Source of the DNA: Candidatus Gastranaerophilales bacterium
GTDB taxonomy: Bacteria; Cyanobacteriota; Vampirovibrionia; Gastranaerophilales; Gastranaerophilaceae
Assembly: GCA_944323285.1 (NCBI GenBank)
Contig: CALURV010000024.1
Location: forward strand, 1-38,892
Reading direction: 5' to 3'
Length of the DNA: 38,892 bases
Positions 8,308 through 17,135 of this stretch are shown piece by piece. The position numbers and the translations under genes are program-made. The notes under the pieces are model-generated. The model saw only the letters and a program-made list of their open reading frames with translations, made no database searches and was not told where the DNA came from. The stretch's first letter is position 1. The number at the start of each line of letters is the position of its first letter.

Positions 8308-8343
8308 AAAAACCCAAATCCTACTATAAAGATTTGGGTTTTT
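8308..8343 (-). terminator. Terminator between pnp and the patatin gene
   Basis: Thirteen-bp perfect stem (8308-8320 with 8331-8343, core ACCCAAATC/GATTTGGGT) and a 10-nt loop, followed by U5 on the minus strand. It lies 11 nt after the pnp stop and 18 nt before the patatin ATG. Confidence 0.85.
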
Positions 8344-8354
8344 CTTTTTGTGTG

Positions 8355-10490
8355 TTATTGGCAATTAGCAGCTTCTTCTTCGGTAACACCTTTTATTGTT
8401 AAACTGATTTTTCCTTTATCATCAACTTTAACAATTTTAACTGTTACTATATCGCCAACATTTAATTTGCCTTCAATTGTATCAATTCTTTCTTTGCAAA
8501 CTTGTGAAATATGAACCATTCCATCTTTACCGGGAGCAAGTTCGACAAATGCTCCAAATTGAACAATTTTAACAACTTTACCTTTACAAATCATTCCTTC
8601 TTCAGGTTTGAATGTTATTTGGTTTATCATTTGTTTTGCTATATCGGCGCCTTCTTTGTCATTAGATGTTATAGTTACTCTCCCATCATCTTGTATATCT
8701 ATTTCTGCACCGGAAGCTTCTATAATTCCTCGGATATTTTTACCGCCGGGTCCTATAACAGCTCCTATGTCTTCAACAGGAATATTCATTGTAAATATTC
8801 TTGGTGCATATGGTGATAATTCTTTTGCAGGTTCTGTGATAACTTCTCTCATTTTTGATAGAATGTGTAGTCTTCCTTCTTTTGCTTGAGCTAAAGCTCT
8901 TCTTAATGTATCATTCGCAATTCCTTTTGCTTTCATGTCCATTTGAAGAGCGGTTATACCATCATCATTACCAGTTACCTTAAAGTCCATATCTCCAAGA
9001 AAATCTTCAATACCTTGAATATCAGTTAGTACAACAGGTTCTCTGCCTGGTTCTGTAATCATACCCATTGCAACTCCACCTATCATACATTTTACAGGTA
9101 CACCTGCATTCATTAATGCCATTGAACTGCCGCAAGTTGACCCCATTGATGTTGATCCGTTTGATTCTAATACATCAGATGTTACTCTTATTGTATAACC
9201 AAATTCTTCTTGTGATGGAAGGGCTGGGATATTTGCTCTTTCTGCTAAATGACCATGACCTACTTCTCTTCTTCCGGGTCCTCTTAATGCTTTTACTTCA
9301 CCAACTGAAAAACCAGGGAATATATATTTATGCATATAAGTTTTTTCTGTTTCAGGATCAACTCCGTCAAGCTCTTGTTTCATTCCCGGACCTGCTAATG
9401 TTGCTACTGAAAGAATTTGTGTTTGTCCTCTAGTAAATACTGCACTTCCGTGTGCTCTTGGTATAACACCTACTTCGCACCAGATTGGACGGACTTCATT
9501 TGGCTTTCTTCCGTCGGCTCTTACTCCTTCATCCAGAATCATTGCTCTCATTATTTTCTTTTCTGCTGCTTTAAATTCTTCTGCAACAAAATCAATACCT
9601 GTTTCTTCTATGATTTTATGTATATAGTGATCTTCAGGCAAAGCTTCTACTTTCTCTTTTACAAGTTTCTTTGCTTCATCCAGTTTATTTTGTCTATATT
9701 CTCTATCAAAATTATGATATGCGTCAAAAATCATATCGTGAGCAACTTCGTCAATTATGTTTTTTAATTCGGTTGTATCATATGGATTTACAAATTCTTC
9801 TCTTACAATGCCGCATTCTTGCGCAAACTGAAGTTGAGCTTCACATTGTTTTCTTATTTCAACTTGCGCAAATTCAACAGCTTCCATAATTTCATCTTCT
9901 GTTACGAATTTACACCCTGCTTCTACCATAATGACGCTGTCATGGGTTCCGGCTACAACTATATCTAAATTTGATTTTGCTGCTTCTTGATGTGTTGGGT
10001 TCGCAATTAAATTGCCATCAATTTTTGATACTCTTACAGCTCCAATAGGACCTTCAAATGGAGCACCTGACAGCATTAATGCACAAGATGCTCCAAGCAT
10101 TGCTAATGTGTCAGGTTGATTTTCTTGATCGTAACTAAACAATTGAGCTACAATTTGAATATCATTCCTATATCCTTTTGGAAATAATGGTCTAATTGGT
10201 CTATCTATAAGTCTTGAAACTAATATAGCTTTATCGCTGGCTTTCCCTTCACTTCTATTATATCCGCCTGGTATTCTTCCTATTGCAGACATTCTTTCTT
10301 CATAATCAATTAACAACGGGAAAAAGTCTATACCAACTCTTGGTTCGGGGCTTACACAACAATGTATAAATAACATTGTATCTCCACATCTAACTGTAAC
10401 TGAGCTGGTAGCTGATTTTGCATATTTACCTGTTTCTATTGTAACTGTTTTGTTTCCTACAGGTATTTCAATTTTCTTTGTTTCTACCAT
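8355..10490 (-). CDS. pnp: Polyribonucleotide nucleotidyltransferase (PNPase)
   Basis: Phosphorolytic 3'-5' exoribonuclease, trimeric, central to mRNA decay. It has 711 aa, the standard length. Order: first RNase PH-like domain (about 10-145), an all-helical linker, second RNase PH-like domain with the catalytic core (about 325-540, including SNGSTSMGSTCGSSMALMNAG), a KH domain with IGPGGKNIRGI (GxxG loop) and a C-terminal S1 domain (KGKVVKIVQFGAFVELAPG). Monocistronic: own promoter upstream and a strong terminator 11 nt after the stop. Confidence 0.97.
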   Translation of the reverse strand: MVETKKIEIPVGNKTVTIETGKYAKSATSSVTVRCGDTMLFIHCCVSPEPRVGIDFFPLLIDYEERMSAIGRIPGGYNRSEGKASDKAILVSRLIDRPIRPLFPKGYRNDIQIVAQLFSYDQENQPDTLAMLGASCALMLSGAPFEGPIGAVRVSKIDGNLIANPTHQEAAKSNLDIVVAGTHDSVIMVEAGCKFVTEDEIMEAVEFAQVEIRKQCEAQLQFAQECGIVREEFVNPYDTTELKNIIDEVAHDMIFDAYHNFDREYRQNKLDEAKKLVKEKVEALPEDHYIHKIIEETGIDFVAEEFKAAEKKIMRAMILDEGVRADGRKPNEVRPIWCEVGVIPRAHGSAVFTRGQTQILSVATLAGPGMKQELDGVDPETEKTYMHKYIFPGFSVGEVKALRGPGRREVGHGHLAERANIPALPSQEEFGYTIRVTSDVLESNGSTSMGSTCGSSMALMNAGVPVKCMIGGVAMGMITEPGREPVVLTDIQGIEDFLGDMDFKVTGNDDGITALQMDMKAKGIANDTLRRALAQAKEGRLHILSKMREVITEPAKELSPYAPRIFTMNIPVEDIGAVIGPGGKNIRGIIEASGAEIDIQDDGRVTITSNDKEGADIAKQMINQITFKPEEGMICKGKVVKIVQFGAFVELAPGKDGMVHISQVCKERIDTIEGKLNVGDIVTVKIVKVDDKGKISLTIKGVTEEEAANCQ

Positions 10491-10531
10491 ATTTTTCTCT
10501 TTTCTTTTTATACACTTCTAATTTCTGTTTT

Positions 10532-10560
10532 ATTATAACTTAAATATTTTTTTGTGTATA
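10532..10560 (-). promoter_or_regulatory. Probable pnp promoter
   Basis: Minus-strand TATAAT (10532-10537) with TATACA (10555-10560, 4/6 match to TTGACA) at 17-nt spacing. It gives a leader of about 35 nt before the pnp ATG, whose ribosome site (AAGAGA) is weak. Confidence 0.6.
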
Positions 10561-10571
10561 TTTAATAAATC

Positions 10572-10754
10572 TTGTCTGAGAAAAAATTCACGATAAGCTG
10601 AAAGTGTTATTGAATTTTTTTTACAAAACGAACCAAAAACTTTGTTTTTATGTGAGCTTGTATCTGTAGTGAAACGAAGGAGAGCAGAGTTTCAATAGGT
10701 GAGTACTTTGTTAGCTAGGATGACTCTCTAACAAAGTGAGATACTAGATTAAAT
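10572..10754 (+). repeat. Dispersed intergenic repeat, copy R1 (full length)
   Basis: About 183 bp, starting TTGTCTGAG and ending ATACTAGATTAAAT. Two structured modules are present. Hairpin A (10581-10620: AAAAAATTCA/TGAATTTTTT around the core CGATAAGCTGAAAGTGT) is followed by a run of T. Hairpin B has a perfect 10-bp stem, ACTTTGTTAG (10705-10714) with CTAACAAAGT (10728-10737). The same modules in the same order occur inverted at 20391-20514 and, more diverged, at 20191-20377. Confidence 0.8.
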
Positions 10755-10765
10755 TCTCTATTTTG

Positions 10766-10794
10766 TTGATTTATTTATAAGAACATGTTATATT
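10766..10794 (+). promoter_or_regulatory. Promoter of the SGNH hydrolase gene
   Basis: TTGATT (10766-10771) and extended -10 TGTTATATT (TATATT at 10789-10794) with 17-nt spacing. Transcription would begin about 12 nt before the ATG at 10813, leaving no room for a clear Shine-Dalgarno site. Confidence 0.6.
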
Positions 10795-10812
10795 TATATA
10801 GTTTTAATTTTT

Positions 10813-11790
10813 ATGAAAATTATGAAAAAAATACTTATATATAATATATTACTTATTATTTTTTTATTTTTTATTATTGAATATATATTCTATTATGTAG
10901 AAGTTATAAGACCTAGTACTCCTTTTTTTATGGTATATAAGATTTCTCCATTAAAAAGATTTGAAAAAATGTATTATACAACACTGAATAATTATATATG
11001 TCGGTCTTGTATTGATAATAAAGAGAATGAAAATAAAACTTTGAATAATGATGAGCCAATGATTAATTTTAGACCAATACTTATTGGTAATAGTAGTGAT
11101 ATTATAACAAAAAAATTACCAATTGTATTATTTGGTTGTTCTTATACGTATGGTTGGAATTTAGATAATAATCAAACTTTTTCCTATAAACTTTATAAAA
11201 AAACAGGCAGAACTGTATTTAATTTTGGAATAGTCGGAGCTGGTGTACAGCAAACTTTATTTATGTTGCAGAATAATATTTTAAAATGTATTCCTCAACC
11301 TGAATATGTAATTTATACATTTATTTGCGACCATATTAATAGAATGAATGTTTGTTTCTATTTTGATGAATATGGGGTAATTTATTATAAATATAATAAA
11401 AATAAAGATTTAGTATTAATGTCTGATTTAGATTTATATTACTGGCATTCATACATATTAAGAAGAATATATAATTTACTTTATGAAAAAAAATTGTTAA
11501 TGTATAAGCGAGATAATAATGAATTTTTATTGAAACATTTTTTAGCAGTTAATAACGAAATAAAAAAGAGTTCTAATAATACAAAATTTGTACTTTTTGT
11601 ATATGATGGCGATTCTATAATAGAAAATATAGAAGAAGAATTGAAAAAAAATGGGATTATTGTTATATATTTATCTCAACTTTCTAAAGAAAATTTTTCG
11701 GATAAAAAATATATGGTTGACGATTCTCATCCAAGTGAGAAAGCTTGGGATATAATTGTTCCTTTATTAATAAAAAAATTAAATATTTAA
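10813..11790 (+). CDS. Membrane-anchored SGNH/GDSL-type hydrolase
   Basis: Predicted esterase or acyltransferase of the SGNH fold on the outer face of the inner membrane. It has 325 aa. A single hydrophobic segment at residues 5-28 after a KIMKK start looks like an uncleaved anchor. The nucleophile block is FGCSYTYG with Ser110 (GxS), a second block is NFGIVGAG (137-144), and the C-terminal DDSHP carries Asp303/His306 in the DxxH arrangement. This is a complete catalytic set for the superfamily. The substrate is unknown; removal or addition of acetyl groups on envelope glycans is common for such anchored proteins. A second ATG nine bases on is equally possible as start. The gene stands alone between R1 and rsgA. 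Confidence 0.75.
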   Translation: MKIMKKILIYNILLIIFLFFIIEYIFYYVEVIRPSTPFFMVYKISPLKRFEKMYYTTLNNYICRSCIDNKENENKTLNNDEPMINFRPILIGNSSDIITKKLPIVLFGCSYTYGWNLDNNQTFSYKLYKKTGRTVFNFGIVGAGVQQTLFMLQNNILKCIPQPEYVIYTFICDHINRMNVCFYFDEYGVIYYKYNKNKDLVLMSDLDLYYWHSYILRRIYNLLYEKKLLMYKRDNNEFLLKHFLAVNNEIKKSSNNTKFVLFVYDGDSIIENIEEELKKNGIIVIYLSQLSKENFSDKKYMVDDSHPSEKAWDIIVPLLIKKLNI

Positions 11791-11812
11791 TAATTTATTT
11801 TTAAAGAAAATT

Positions 11813-11820
11813 GTTATAGT
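11813..11820 (+). promoter_or_regulatory. Extended -10 promoter directly before rsgA
   Basis: The sequence TGTTATAGT (TG at 11812-11813, TATAGT at 11815-11820) ends 8 nt before the rsgA ATG. No Shine-Dalgarno site is visible. The transcript is expected to start within 1-3 nt of the start codon. Confidence 0.5.
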
Positions 11821-11828
11821 ATGAAAAT

Positions 11829-12833
11829 ATGAATGGACGTGTTATTAAGATATTCTCAGATTTTTATTATGTTGAAACTTCAATTGGCGTTATTGAAGCT
11901 AAGCTTAAAACAGTTTTAAAAAAACAAAATCTTGATGTAGTTACAGGTGATTTCGTTGAATTAGATAGTATTGATATTAATTCAAAACAAGCTTTCATTT
12001 CTGGTGTTGTAAATAGAGTTAATTTGATTAAACGTCCTAAAGTTGCAAATGTTTCGCAATTTATCATTGTATCTGCTCTCAAAGAACCTGATTTGGATTA
12101 TGAACAATTGGATAGGTATATAGCTCATTGTGAGTACCATAAGATAAAACCTATTCTCTGTTTTAATAAGGAAGATATTAATGATACCGAATATCTTAAA
12201 AAGAAAATAACTGAAATATATTCAAAAATTGGTTATCAAATTATTTTTACTTCAGCATTGAAGAAAACAGGGATAAATGAATTAGAACCAATTTTAAAAA
12301 ATAATACATCAATTCTTTGCGGAGCATCCGGAGTCGGTAAATCTTCTTTAATTAATGCTATTTTAAAATCTTCTATTTTAAAAACTTTGCCTGTGAGCGA
12401 AAAAACAAAAAGAGGTGTTCATACAACAAGACATTGCGAATTACTGGAAATTGACAATAATTCTTTTATTGTTGACACACCTGGTTTTTCTCATCTTAAA
12501 TTCGATTTTTTACTTCCTATTGAAGTTCAAAACCTTTTTAGAGAATTTTCAAGTATTGATAAATCTTGTAAATATAATAATTGTTTGCATATTGATGAAG
12601 AAGGTTGTTCTTTAACTTCACAGATAAAAAATATTTCGGAGTCAAGATATTTAAGTTATAAAAAATTTATAAATGAAGCAAAAGATTATGAACAAAAGAT
12701 TTCAGTTGAATCTTTAAAAAATGAGTCAAAAGTAAAATATAATAAGAATAAAATTTTGACTAAAATCTCAAGCAAAAAAAGAAATGTATCTCGAAAAACA
12801 AATAAACAAAATATGTATAAAAAAGAAATGTAG
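11829..12833 (+). CDS. rsgA: Ribosome small-subunit-dependent GTPase RsgA
   Basis: Circularly permuted GTPase that checks late 30S assembly. It has 334 aa: N-terminal OB fold (about 1-65), permuted G domain with G4 NKED (113-116) before G1 GASGVGKSS (165-173) and G3 DTPG (216-219), then the zinc knuckle with Cys247, Cys252, His254 and Cys260. The lysine-rich tail of about 60 residues (to 334) is longer than needed and may bind RNA. ATG 11829 was chosen because MNGRVIKIFSDFYYVET matches the family start. It heads a run with the prenyl transferase gene (7-nt gap). Confidence 0.95.
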   Translation: MNGRVIKIFSDFYYVETSIGVIEAKLKTVLKKQNLDVVTGDFVELDSIDINSKQAFISGVVNRVNLIKRPKVANVSQFIIVSALKEPDLDYEQLDRYIAHCEYHKIKPILCFNKEDINDTEYLKKKITEIYSKIGYQIIFTSALKKTGINELEPILKNNTSILCGASGVGKSSLINAILKSSILKTLPVSEKTKRGVHTTRHCELLEIDNNSFIVDTPGFSHLKFDFLLPIEVQNLFREFSSIDKSCKYNNCLHIDEEGCSLTSQIKNISESRYLSYKKFINEAKDYEQKISVESLKNESKVKYNKNKILTKISSKKRNVSRKTNKQNMYKKEM

Positions 12834-12840
12834 TGTGAAA

Positions 12841-13737
12841 ATGAATGAAGTTGCAAAAGAAAGATTTAATAATTTTAGGAAATTAGTAGAAAAAAGTTTA
12901 GATAAATATATAGAAGTTTTTTATCCTGAAAGTATTTATGAATCAATGAGATATTCTCTATTAGCTGGAGGAAAAAGGTTAAGACCTGTATTGGCTATAG
13001 AAACAGCATCTTTATTTAATGTTGATATAGAATGTGTTATGCCAATGGCTTGTGCTATAGAGATGCTGCATTGTCAAAGTCTTATTCATGATGATTTACC
13101 TTGTATGGATAATGATGATTATAGAAGAGGTAAACTGTCTAACCATAAAGTTTTTGGAGAAGCAACCGCAACACTTGCTGGTGATGCGCTATTAAGCTTT
13201 GCTCCTAAAATGGTTATTGATAAAATCCCTAAAACAATATCAGCGGAAGTCATTTTAAAACTTTTAAATGAATTTTTTATTGCTGCAGGAGTTGATGGTA
13301 TTATATCAGGGCAAATTGTTGATATAGATTCTGAAAAAAAGAAAATTTCTAAGAAAACATTAGATTTTATTTATGAATATAAAACCGCAAAATTATTTAA
13401 ACTTGCAATAAGAACAGGAGCAATTTTAGGTCGTGCTGATGAAAAATTATTAGAAGAGCTTACTCTTTTTGCTCAATATTATGGTCATGCTTTTCAAATT
13501 TATGATGATATATTAGATGTTACATCAACTTTAGAGGAACTTGGTAAAACTCCCGGAAAAGATATTAGTGTTGAAAAATCAACTTATGTTTCTATGTTTG
13601 GTCTTGATGAAGCGAAAAAGCAAGTTATATTTCTTTGTAATCAAGCTTGTGATATACTTAAAAACAACAAAATAAATTCTGTTATTTTTGAAGGTGTTGT
13701 ATCTGATCTTTCAGAAGGGATAAAAAAATGTTCTTAA
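12841..13737 (+). CDS. ispA: Polyprenyl (farnesyl/geranylgeranyl) diphosphate synthase
   Basis: Head-to-tail condensation of isopentenyl diphosphate onto allylic primers for quinone, undecaprenyl or carotenoid precursors. The protein has 298 aa from ATG 12841; the frame is open further up inside rsgA, but the residues there are not family-like. Motifs: GGKRLRP (43-49), first Asp-rich motif DDLPCMD (84-90) with the two-residue insertion of bacterial-type FPP/GGPP synthases, NDDYRRG, and second Asp-rich motif DDILD (222-226). The SLIHDDLP...NHKVFGE stretch resembles cyanobacterial CrtE and proteobacterial IspA. Product chain length cannot be fixed by eye. The 3' end overlaps the next gene by 10 nt. 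Confidence 0.93.
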   Translation: MNEVAKERFNNFRKLVEKSLDKYIEVFYPESIYESMRYSLLAGGKRLRPVLAIETASLFNVDIECVMPMACAIEMLHCQSLIHDDLPCMDNDDYRRGKLSNHKVFGEATATLAGDALLSFAPKMVIDKIPKTISAEVILKLLNEFFIAAGVDGIISGQIVDIDSEKKKISKKTLDFIYEYKTAKLFKLAIRTGAILGRADEKLLEELTLFAQYYGHAFQIYDDILDVTSTLEELGKTPGKDISVEKSTYVSMFGLDEAKKQVIFLCNQACDILKNNKINSVIFEGVVSDLSEGIKKCS

Positions 13738-14177
13738 ATACAAGTTATGAAATTATAGTAAATGGAATTGAAGCAGCTATAGTTGCACAATTATTAAAAT
13801 TTATAGGTCATATAATAAAAACTAAAAAAGTGGATTTTCAAGTTTTAGCAACAACAGGAGGGATGCCAAGTGCTCATACTGCCGGTGTTGTTGCACTTTC
13901 TTGTACTGTTGGTTTTATTTGCGGTTTTGAATCTGTGGAGTTTGCTATTGCACTTGGTTATGCTTTAGTTGTTATGTATGATGCTGCAGGTTTAAGACGT
14001 TCTACCGGTAAGATTGCTGCTTGTCTCAATAAGATAAGAGATGACTTTTACGCTAATGGTCAAATGCCGGCTGAAAGATTAAAAGAATTATTAGGTCATA
14101 CTCCTTTTGAAGTCTTTGTTGGTGCTCTTTTAGGTGTTTATATTGCTTATGTTAATCATTATTGTTTATTCCAATAG
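13728..14177 (+). CDS. Divergent PAP2 family membrane protein (DUF212)
   Basis: Small integral membrane protein related to acid phosphatases/vanadium-dependent peroxidases, of the family that includes B. subtilis YuiD. It has 149 aa. It shows the family signature GGMPSAHTAGVVAL (45-58), a GYALVVMYDAAGLRR helix, NKIRDDF and the terminal LLGHTPFEVFVGALLG segment. Hydrophobic stretches near residues 10-28, 52-75, 80-96 and 130-146 suggest three or four membrane helices. It overlaps the prenyl synthase gene by 10 nt, so a role in polyprenyl-phosphate metabolism is tempting but unproven. Confidence 0.88.
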   Translation: MFLNTSYEIIVNGIEAAIVAQLLKFIGHIIKTKKVDFQVLATTGGMPSAHTAGVVALSCTVGFICGFESVEFAIALGYALVVMYDAAGLRRSTGKIAACLNKIRDDFYANGQMPAERLKELLGHTPFEVFVGALLGVYIAYVNHYCLFQ

Positions 14178-14183
14178 GTAGAA

Positions 14184-15866
14184 ATGTTAGATTTTTCTCT
14201 TTTTGATAATTATGCTGATCCAATTTGTATTTTCACGGTAAATAATGAAATTATTTTTAAGAATAATAAGTTTCTTTCTGCTTTTTTTGATTTTAAGTCT
14301 TTAGAAAAATTTAAAACTAAATTTAATTTCAATTTATGTTTTTTGTCTTCTGATAGTATTACACAATTAACTCCTATAGATATACTGTTAAAATCTAAGG
14401 AGAATTTTCATACTATTGCTTCTTATCAAAAATCGAATGGAGAATTCATTTATTTTTATATATATTCTTTTATGTATTTTGATTACAGAGTTGTTGTATT
14501 TAAGGATTTTACAACAGAAGATGCATTTTCTAATTTAATTAAAAAATATAAAGAACTTGAATCAAAGTATAATGAAGTGAAAGAATCTACTAATAAGTTT
14601 TATAAATTACAAGAACATGCTCAAACGCAGGTTCTTAAAATGGGAATTATTAATAAAATTTCACTTGTTATACGAGAAACAAATGATATGGAATTCATTT
14701 TGTCTTCTGCATTAGAAGAAATTCATAATCTTCTTGGCTCTTTTAAAACATATTTTTCTATGCGAGAAAAAAATAGTTTTAAAATTATATACTCTGTTAC
14801 AGATAGAACAGATATAAATTTATTTTGTGAATACGAAAAAGACGTGGTTCAAAATATTAGAAATAAAGATATTTTTATATCTTCTTGTTTAAAAGAATAT
14901 ATTAATTCAGATAAATTTATCCCAAATGGAGCAACTCGTATTATTATTCCCGTTTATAACAAGAATAGACTGCTTGGGATAATTGTTACCTTTACAAAAC
15001 AGAAAATTTCAATTGATGATAATAGAGAAATACTTCAATCCATTTCAGTTCAGCTTGCAAGTTCTATAATACAAGCAGGATTAATTACTCAATTAAATAA
15101 GAAAAATAAGAAATTACAAAAAACTTTAAATGAACTTAAAGAAACACAATTGCAATTAATTAACTCAGAAAAGATGGCATCTTTAGGACAACTTGTATCC
15201 GGTGTTGCTCACGAAATTAATACACCACTAGCATCTATTAATTCAAATAATAATTTAATTAATAAAATTATTTCAAATAACTTAAATTTAACACAAGAAC
15301 AAATTAATATGATAAAGGAATTAAATAATATTGATATAGAAGCATCTAACAGAATTTCTAACATTGTTAAGTCTTTGAAACGATTTGTAAGACTTGATGA
15401 AGCAGAATTTCAAGAAGCTGATATTAATAAAGAAATAGATTTGACTCTAAAATTAATAGCCCACGAATTAAAAGATAAAATAAAAGTTGTTAAATATTAT
15501 TCTCAATTGCCACCTGTATATTGCAGTGTAAATATGTTAAATCAGGTTTTTATGAATATTTTAGTAAATGCCTGCCATAGCATTAATAAAAAAAATATTG
15601 AAGGTAAAATTGAGATAAGTACTTTTTCTGATGGACATAATTTAATTGTTAAAATTAAGGATAATGGTTCTGGTATCCCTTTTGAAATTCAAAATAAAAT
15701 ATTTGATGTTGGATTTACGACTAAAAAAATAGGTGTTGGAACAGGACTTGGGCTTTCTATTTCGAAGAAAATTATTGAACTCCATAAAGGTAGTATTAAC
15801 TTTACTTCGAAGGAAACTTTGGGTACTGAATTTATAATTACTATTCCAATATCAAATAAAAGTTAA
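14184..15866 (+). CDS. Soluble PAS-GAF sensor histidine kinase
   Basis: Cytoplasmic sensor kinase of 560 aa with no membrane segment. Order: a PAS-like domain (about 5-110), a short coiled coil (115-150), a GAF-like domain (about 160-300), a coiled-coil linker (302-330), HisKA with phospho-accepting His343 in GVAHEINTPLASI, and a HATPase domain with N box NACHS (462-466), G1 DNGSGIP (493-499) and G2 GTGLGLSI (519-526). The kinase is complete. No response regulator lies within the window, so its partner is elsewhere. The gap to the PAP2 gene is 6 nt with a GGTAG site, so it is probably cotranscribed. Confidence 0.92.
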   Translation: MLDFSLFDNYADPICIFTVNNEIIFKNNKFLSAFFDFKSLEKFKTKFNFNLCFLSSDSITQLTPIDILLKSKENFHTIASYQKSNGEFIYFYIYSFMYFDYRVVVFKDFTTEDAFSNLIKKYKELESKYNEVKESTNKFYKLQEHAQTQVLKMGIINKISLVIRETNDMEFILSSALEEIHNLLGSFKTYFSMREKNSFKIIYSVTDRTDINLFCEYEKDVVQNIRNKDIFISSCLKEYINSDKFIPNGATRIIIPVYNKNRLLGIIVTFTKQKISIDDNREILQSISVQLASSIIQAGLITQLNKKNKKLQKTLNELKETQLQLINSEKMASLGQLVSGVAHEINTPLASINSNNNLINKIISNNLNLTQEQINMIKELNNIDIEASNRISNIVKSLKRFVRLDEAEFQEADINKEIDLTLKLIAHELKDKIKVVKYYSQLPPVYCSVNMLNQVFMNILVNACHSINKKNIEGKIEISTFSDGHNLIVKIKDNGSGIPFEIQNKIFDVGFTTKKIGVGTGLGLSISKKIIELHKGSINFTSKETLGTEFIITIPISNKS

Positions 15867-15911
15867 TTAGATTAAATTTTTTATTATATAATTCTTATGT
15901 GAGAGGTATGT

Positions 15912-17135
15912 ATGAGTATAAAAGCACAAAAAGGGACAAAAGATATTTTACCTTTAGAAATAATAAATTGGCAAAATATTGAAAAAGCTGCAAGTGAAGT
16001 TTTTTCAAAAGCCAATTTCAAAGAAATAAGAACACCAATTTTTGAAGATACAGCATTATTTGAAAGAGGGGTTGGTGATACAACTGATATTGTTAATAAA
16101 GAGATGTATACTTTTGTCAAAAGTGATCGTTCCATAACATTAAGACCTGAAAATACAGCAGGGGTTGTGAGAGCTTATTTAGAACATAATATGTTCAGAG
16201 AAAGTCCGCCTGTTAAATTATGGTATAAAGGTCCTATGTTTAGATATGAAAGACCTCAGGCCGGAAGACAAAGACAATTTCATCAAATTGGAGTTGAAAT
16301 GTTTGGTATTCAAGATGCATCGGCAGACGCTGAATGTATTTTACTTGCTACTGAATTTCTTAAAAAAATTGGATTAAGTGATTTAGTTGTTGAAATAAAT
16401 TCTCTAGGATGCAATGTTTGCCGAAAAGAATATAAAGAACAATTAAAAGAGGCTATTGCTCCATTTCTTGAAGAACTTTGTGATGATTGTAAGAGCAGAT
16501 ATGAAAAGAATCCTTTAAGAATTTTAGATTGTAAAAATGAGGATTGTAATAAACTTTTTGAAGAATATAATTTGAGAAATAAAGTTTCAGGTATAAAATT
16601 ATGCCCTGAATGTTTTGAGCATTATAAAAAGTTAAAAATGTATTTAGATGCTTTAAATATTAAATATATTGAAAATACATTTTTAGTAAGAGGACTTGAC
16701 TACTATACTAAAACAGTCTTTGAAATAAAATCAAATAATTTGGGTTCACAAAATGCAGTTTGCGGCGGAGGAAGGTATGATGGTCTTGTTGAGACTCTTG
16801 GCGGTCCTCATACACCTGCAGTTGGTTGGGCAATGGGGGTTGAAAGACTAAATTCTTTAATACCGCAATTAGAATATTCTAAAATAGATTATTTTGTAGT
16901 TTCAGATAATCAAATAGAAGCTGTTAAACTTGCTTCAAAACTAAGAGAAAAAGGCTATAGTGTAGAATTTGATCATAATTTTAGAAAATTTTCTAAGCAA
17001 CTTGAGAAAGCTTCTAAAATTGCTAATAAAGCCATTATTTTAGGTGAAGATGAAATAAAAAATAATTATTTAACTATAAAAAATCTTGAAACATCTGAAC
17101 AAGAAAAAGTTTTATTCGAAAATATAATTACATAA
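15912..17135 (+). CDS. hisS: Histidyl-tRNA synthetase
   Basis: Class II aminoacyl-tRNA synthetase that charges tRNA-His. It has 407 aa. Starts MSIKAQKGTKDILP, with motif 2 FRYERPQAGRQRQFHQIGVE around 110-130, the histidine loop RGLDYYTKTVFE, CGGGRYDGL and a C-terminal anticodon-binding domain from about 325. ATG preceded by GAGAGG. A TATAAT at 15887-15892 in the 45-nt gap after the kinase gene suggests its own promoter. Its last 8 nt overlap the convergent small gene at 17128. Confidence 0.96.
   Translation: MSIKAQKGTKDILPLEIINWQNIEKAASEVFSKANFKEIRTPIFEDTALFERGVGDTTDIVNKEMYTFVKSDRSITLRPENTAGVVRAYLEHNMFRESPPVKLWYKGPMFRYERPQAGRQRQFHQIGVEMFGIQDASADAECILLATEFLKKIGLSDLVVEINSLGCNVCRKEYKEQLKEAIAPFLEELCDDCKSRYEKNPLRILDCKNEDCNKLFEEYNLRNKVSGIKLCPECFEHYKKLKMYLDALNIKYIENTFLVRGLDYYTKTVFEIKSNNLGSQNAVCGGGRYDGLVETLGGPHTPAVGWAMGVERLNSLIPQLEYSKIDYFVVSDNQIEAVKLASKLREKGYSVEFDHNFRKFSKQLEKASKIANKAIILGEDEIKNNYLTIKNLETSEQEKVLFENIIT

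Larger units (their letters stand above)
10491..10812. other. 322-bp divergent intergenic region
   Basis: Lies between divergent pnp and the SGNH hydrolase gene. It contains the pnp promoter (10532-10560, minus), a full copy of the dispersed repeat (10572-10754) and the SGNH gene promoter (10766-10794, plus). No protein or known RNA gene is seen. Confidence 0.7.

Noticed and set aside
12784..12840. Extended start of the prenyl synthase inside rsgA
   Set aside because: The residues do not fit the family; ATG 12841 places GGKRLRP at the usual distance from the N-terminus.
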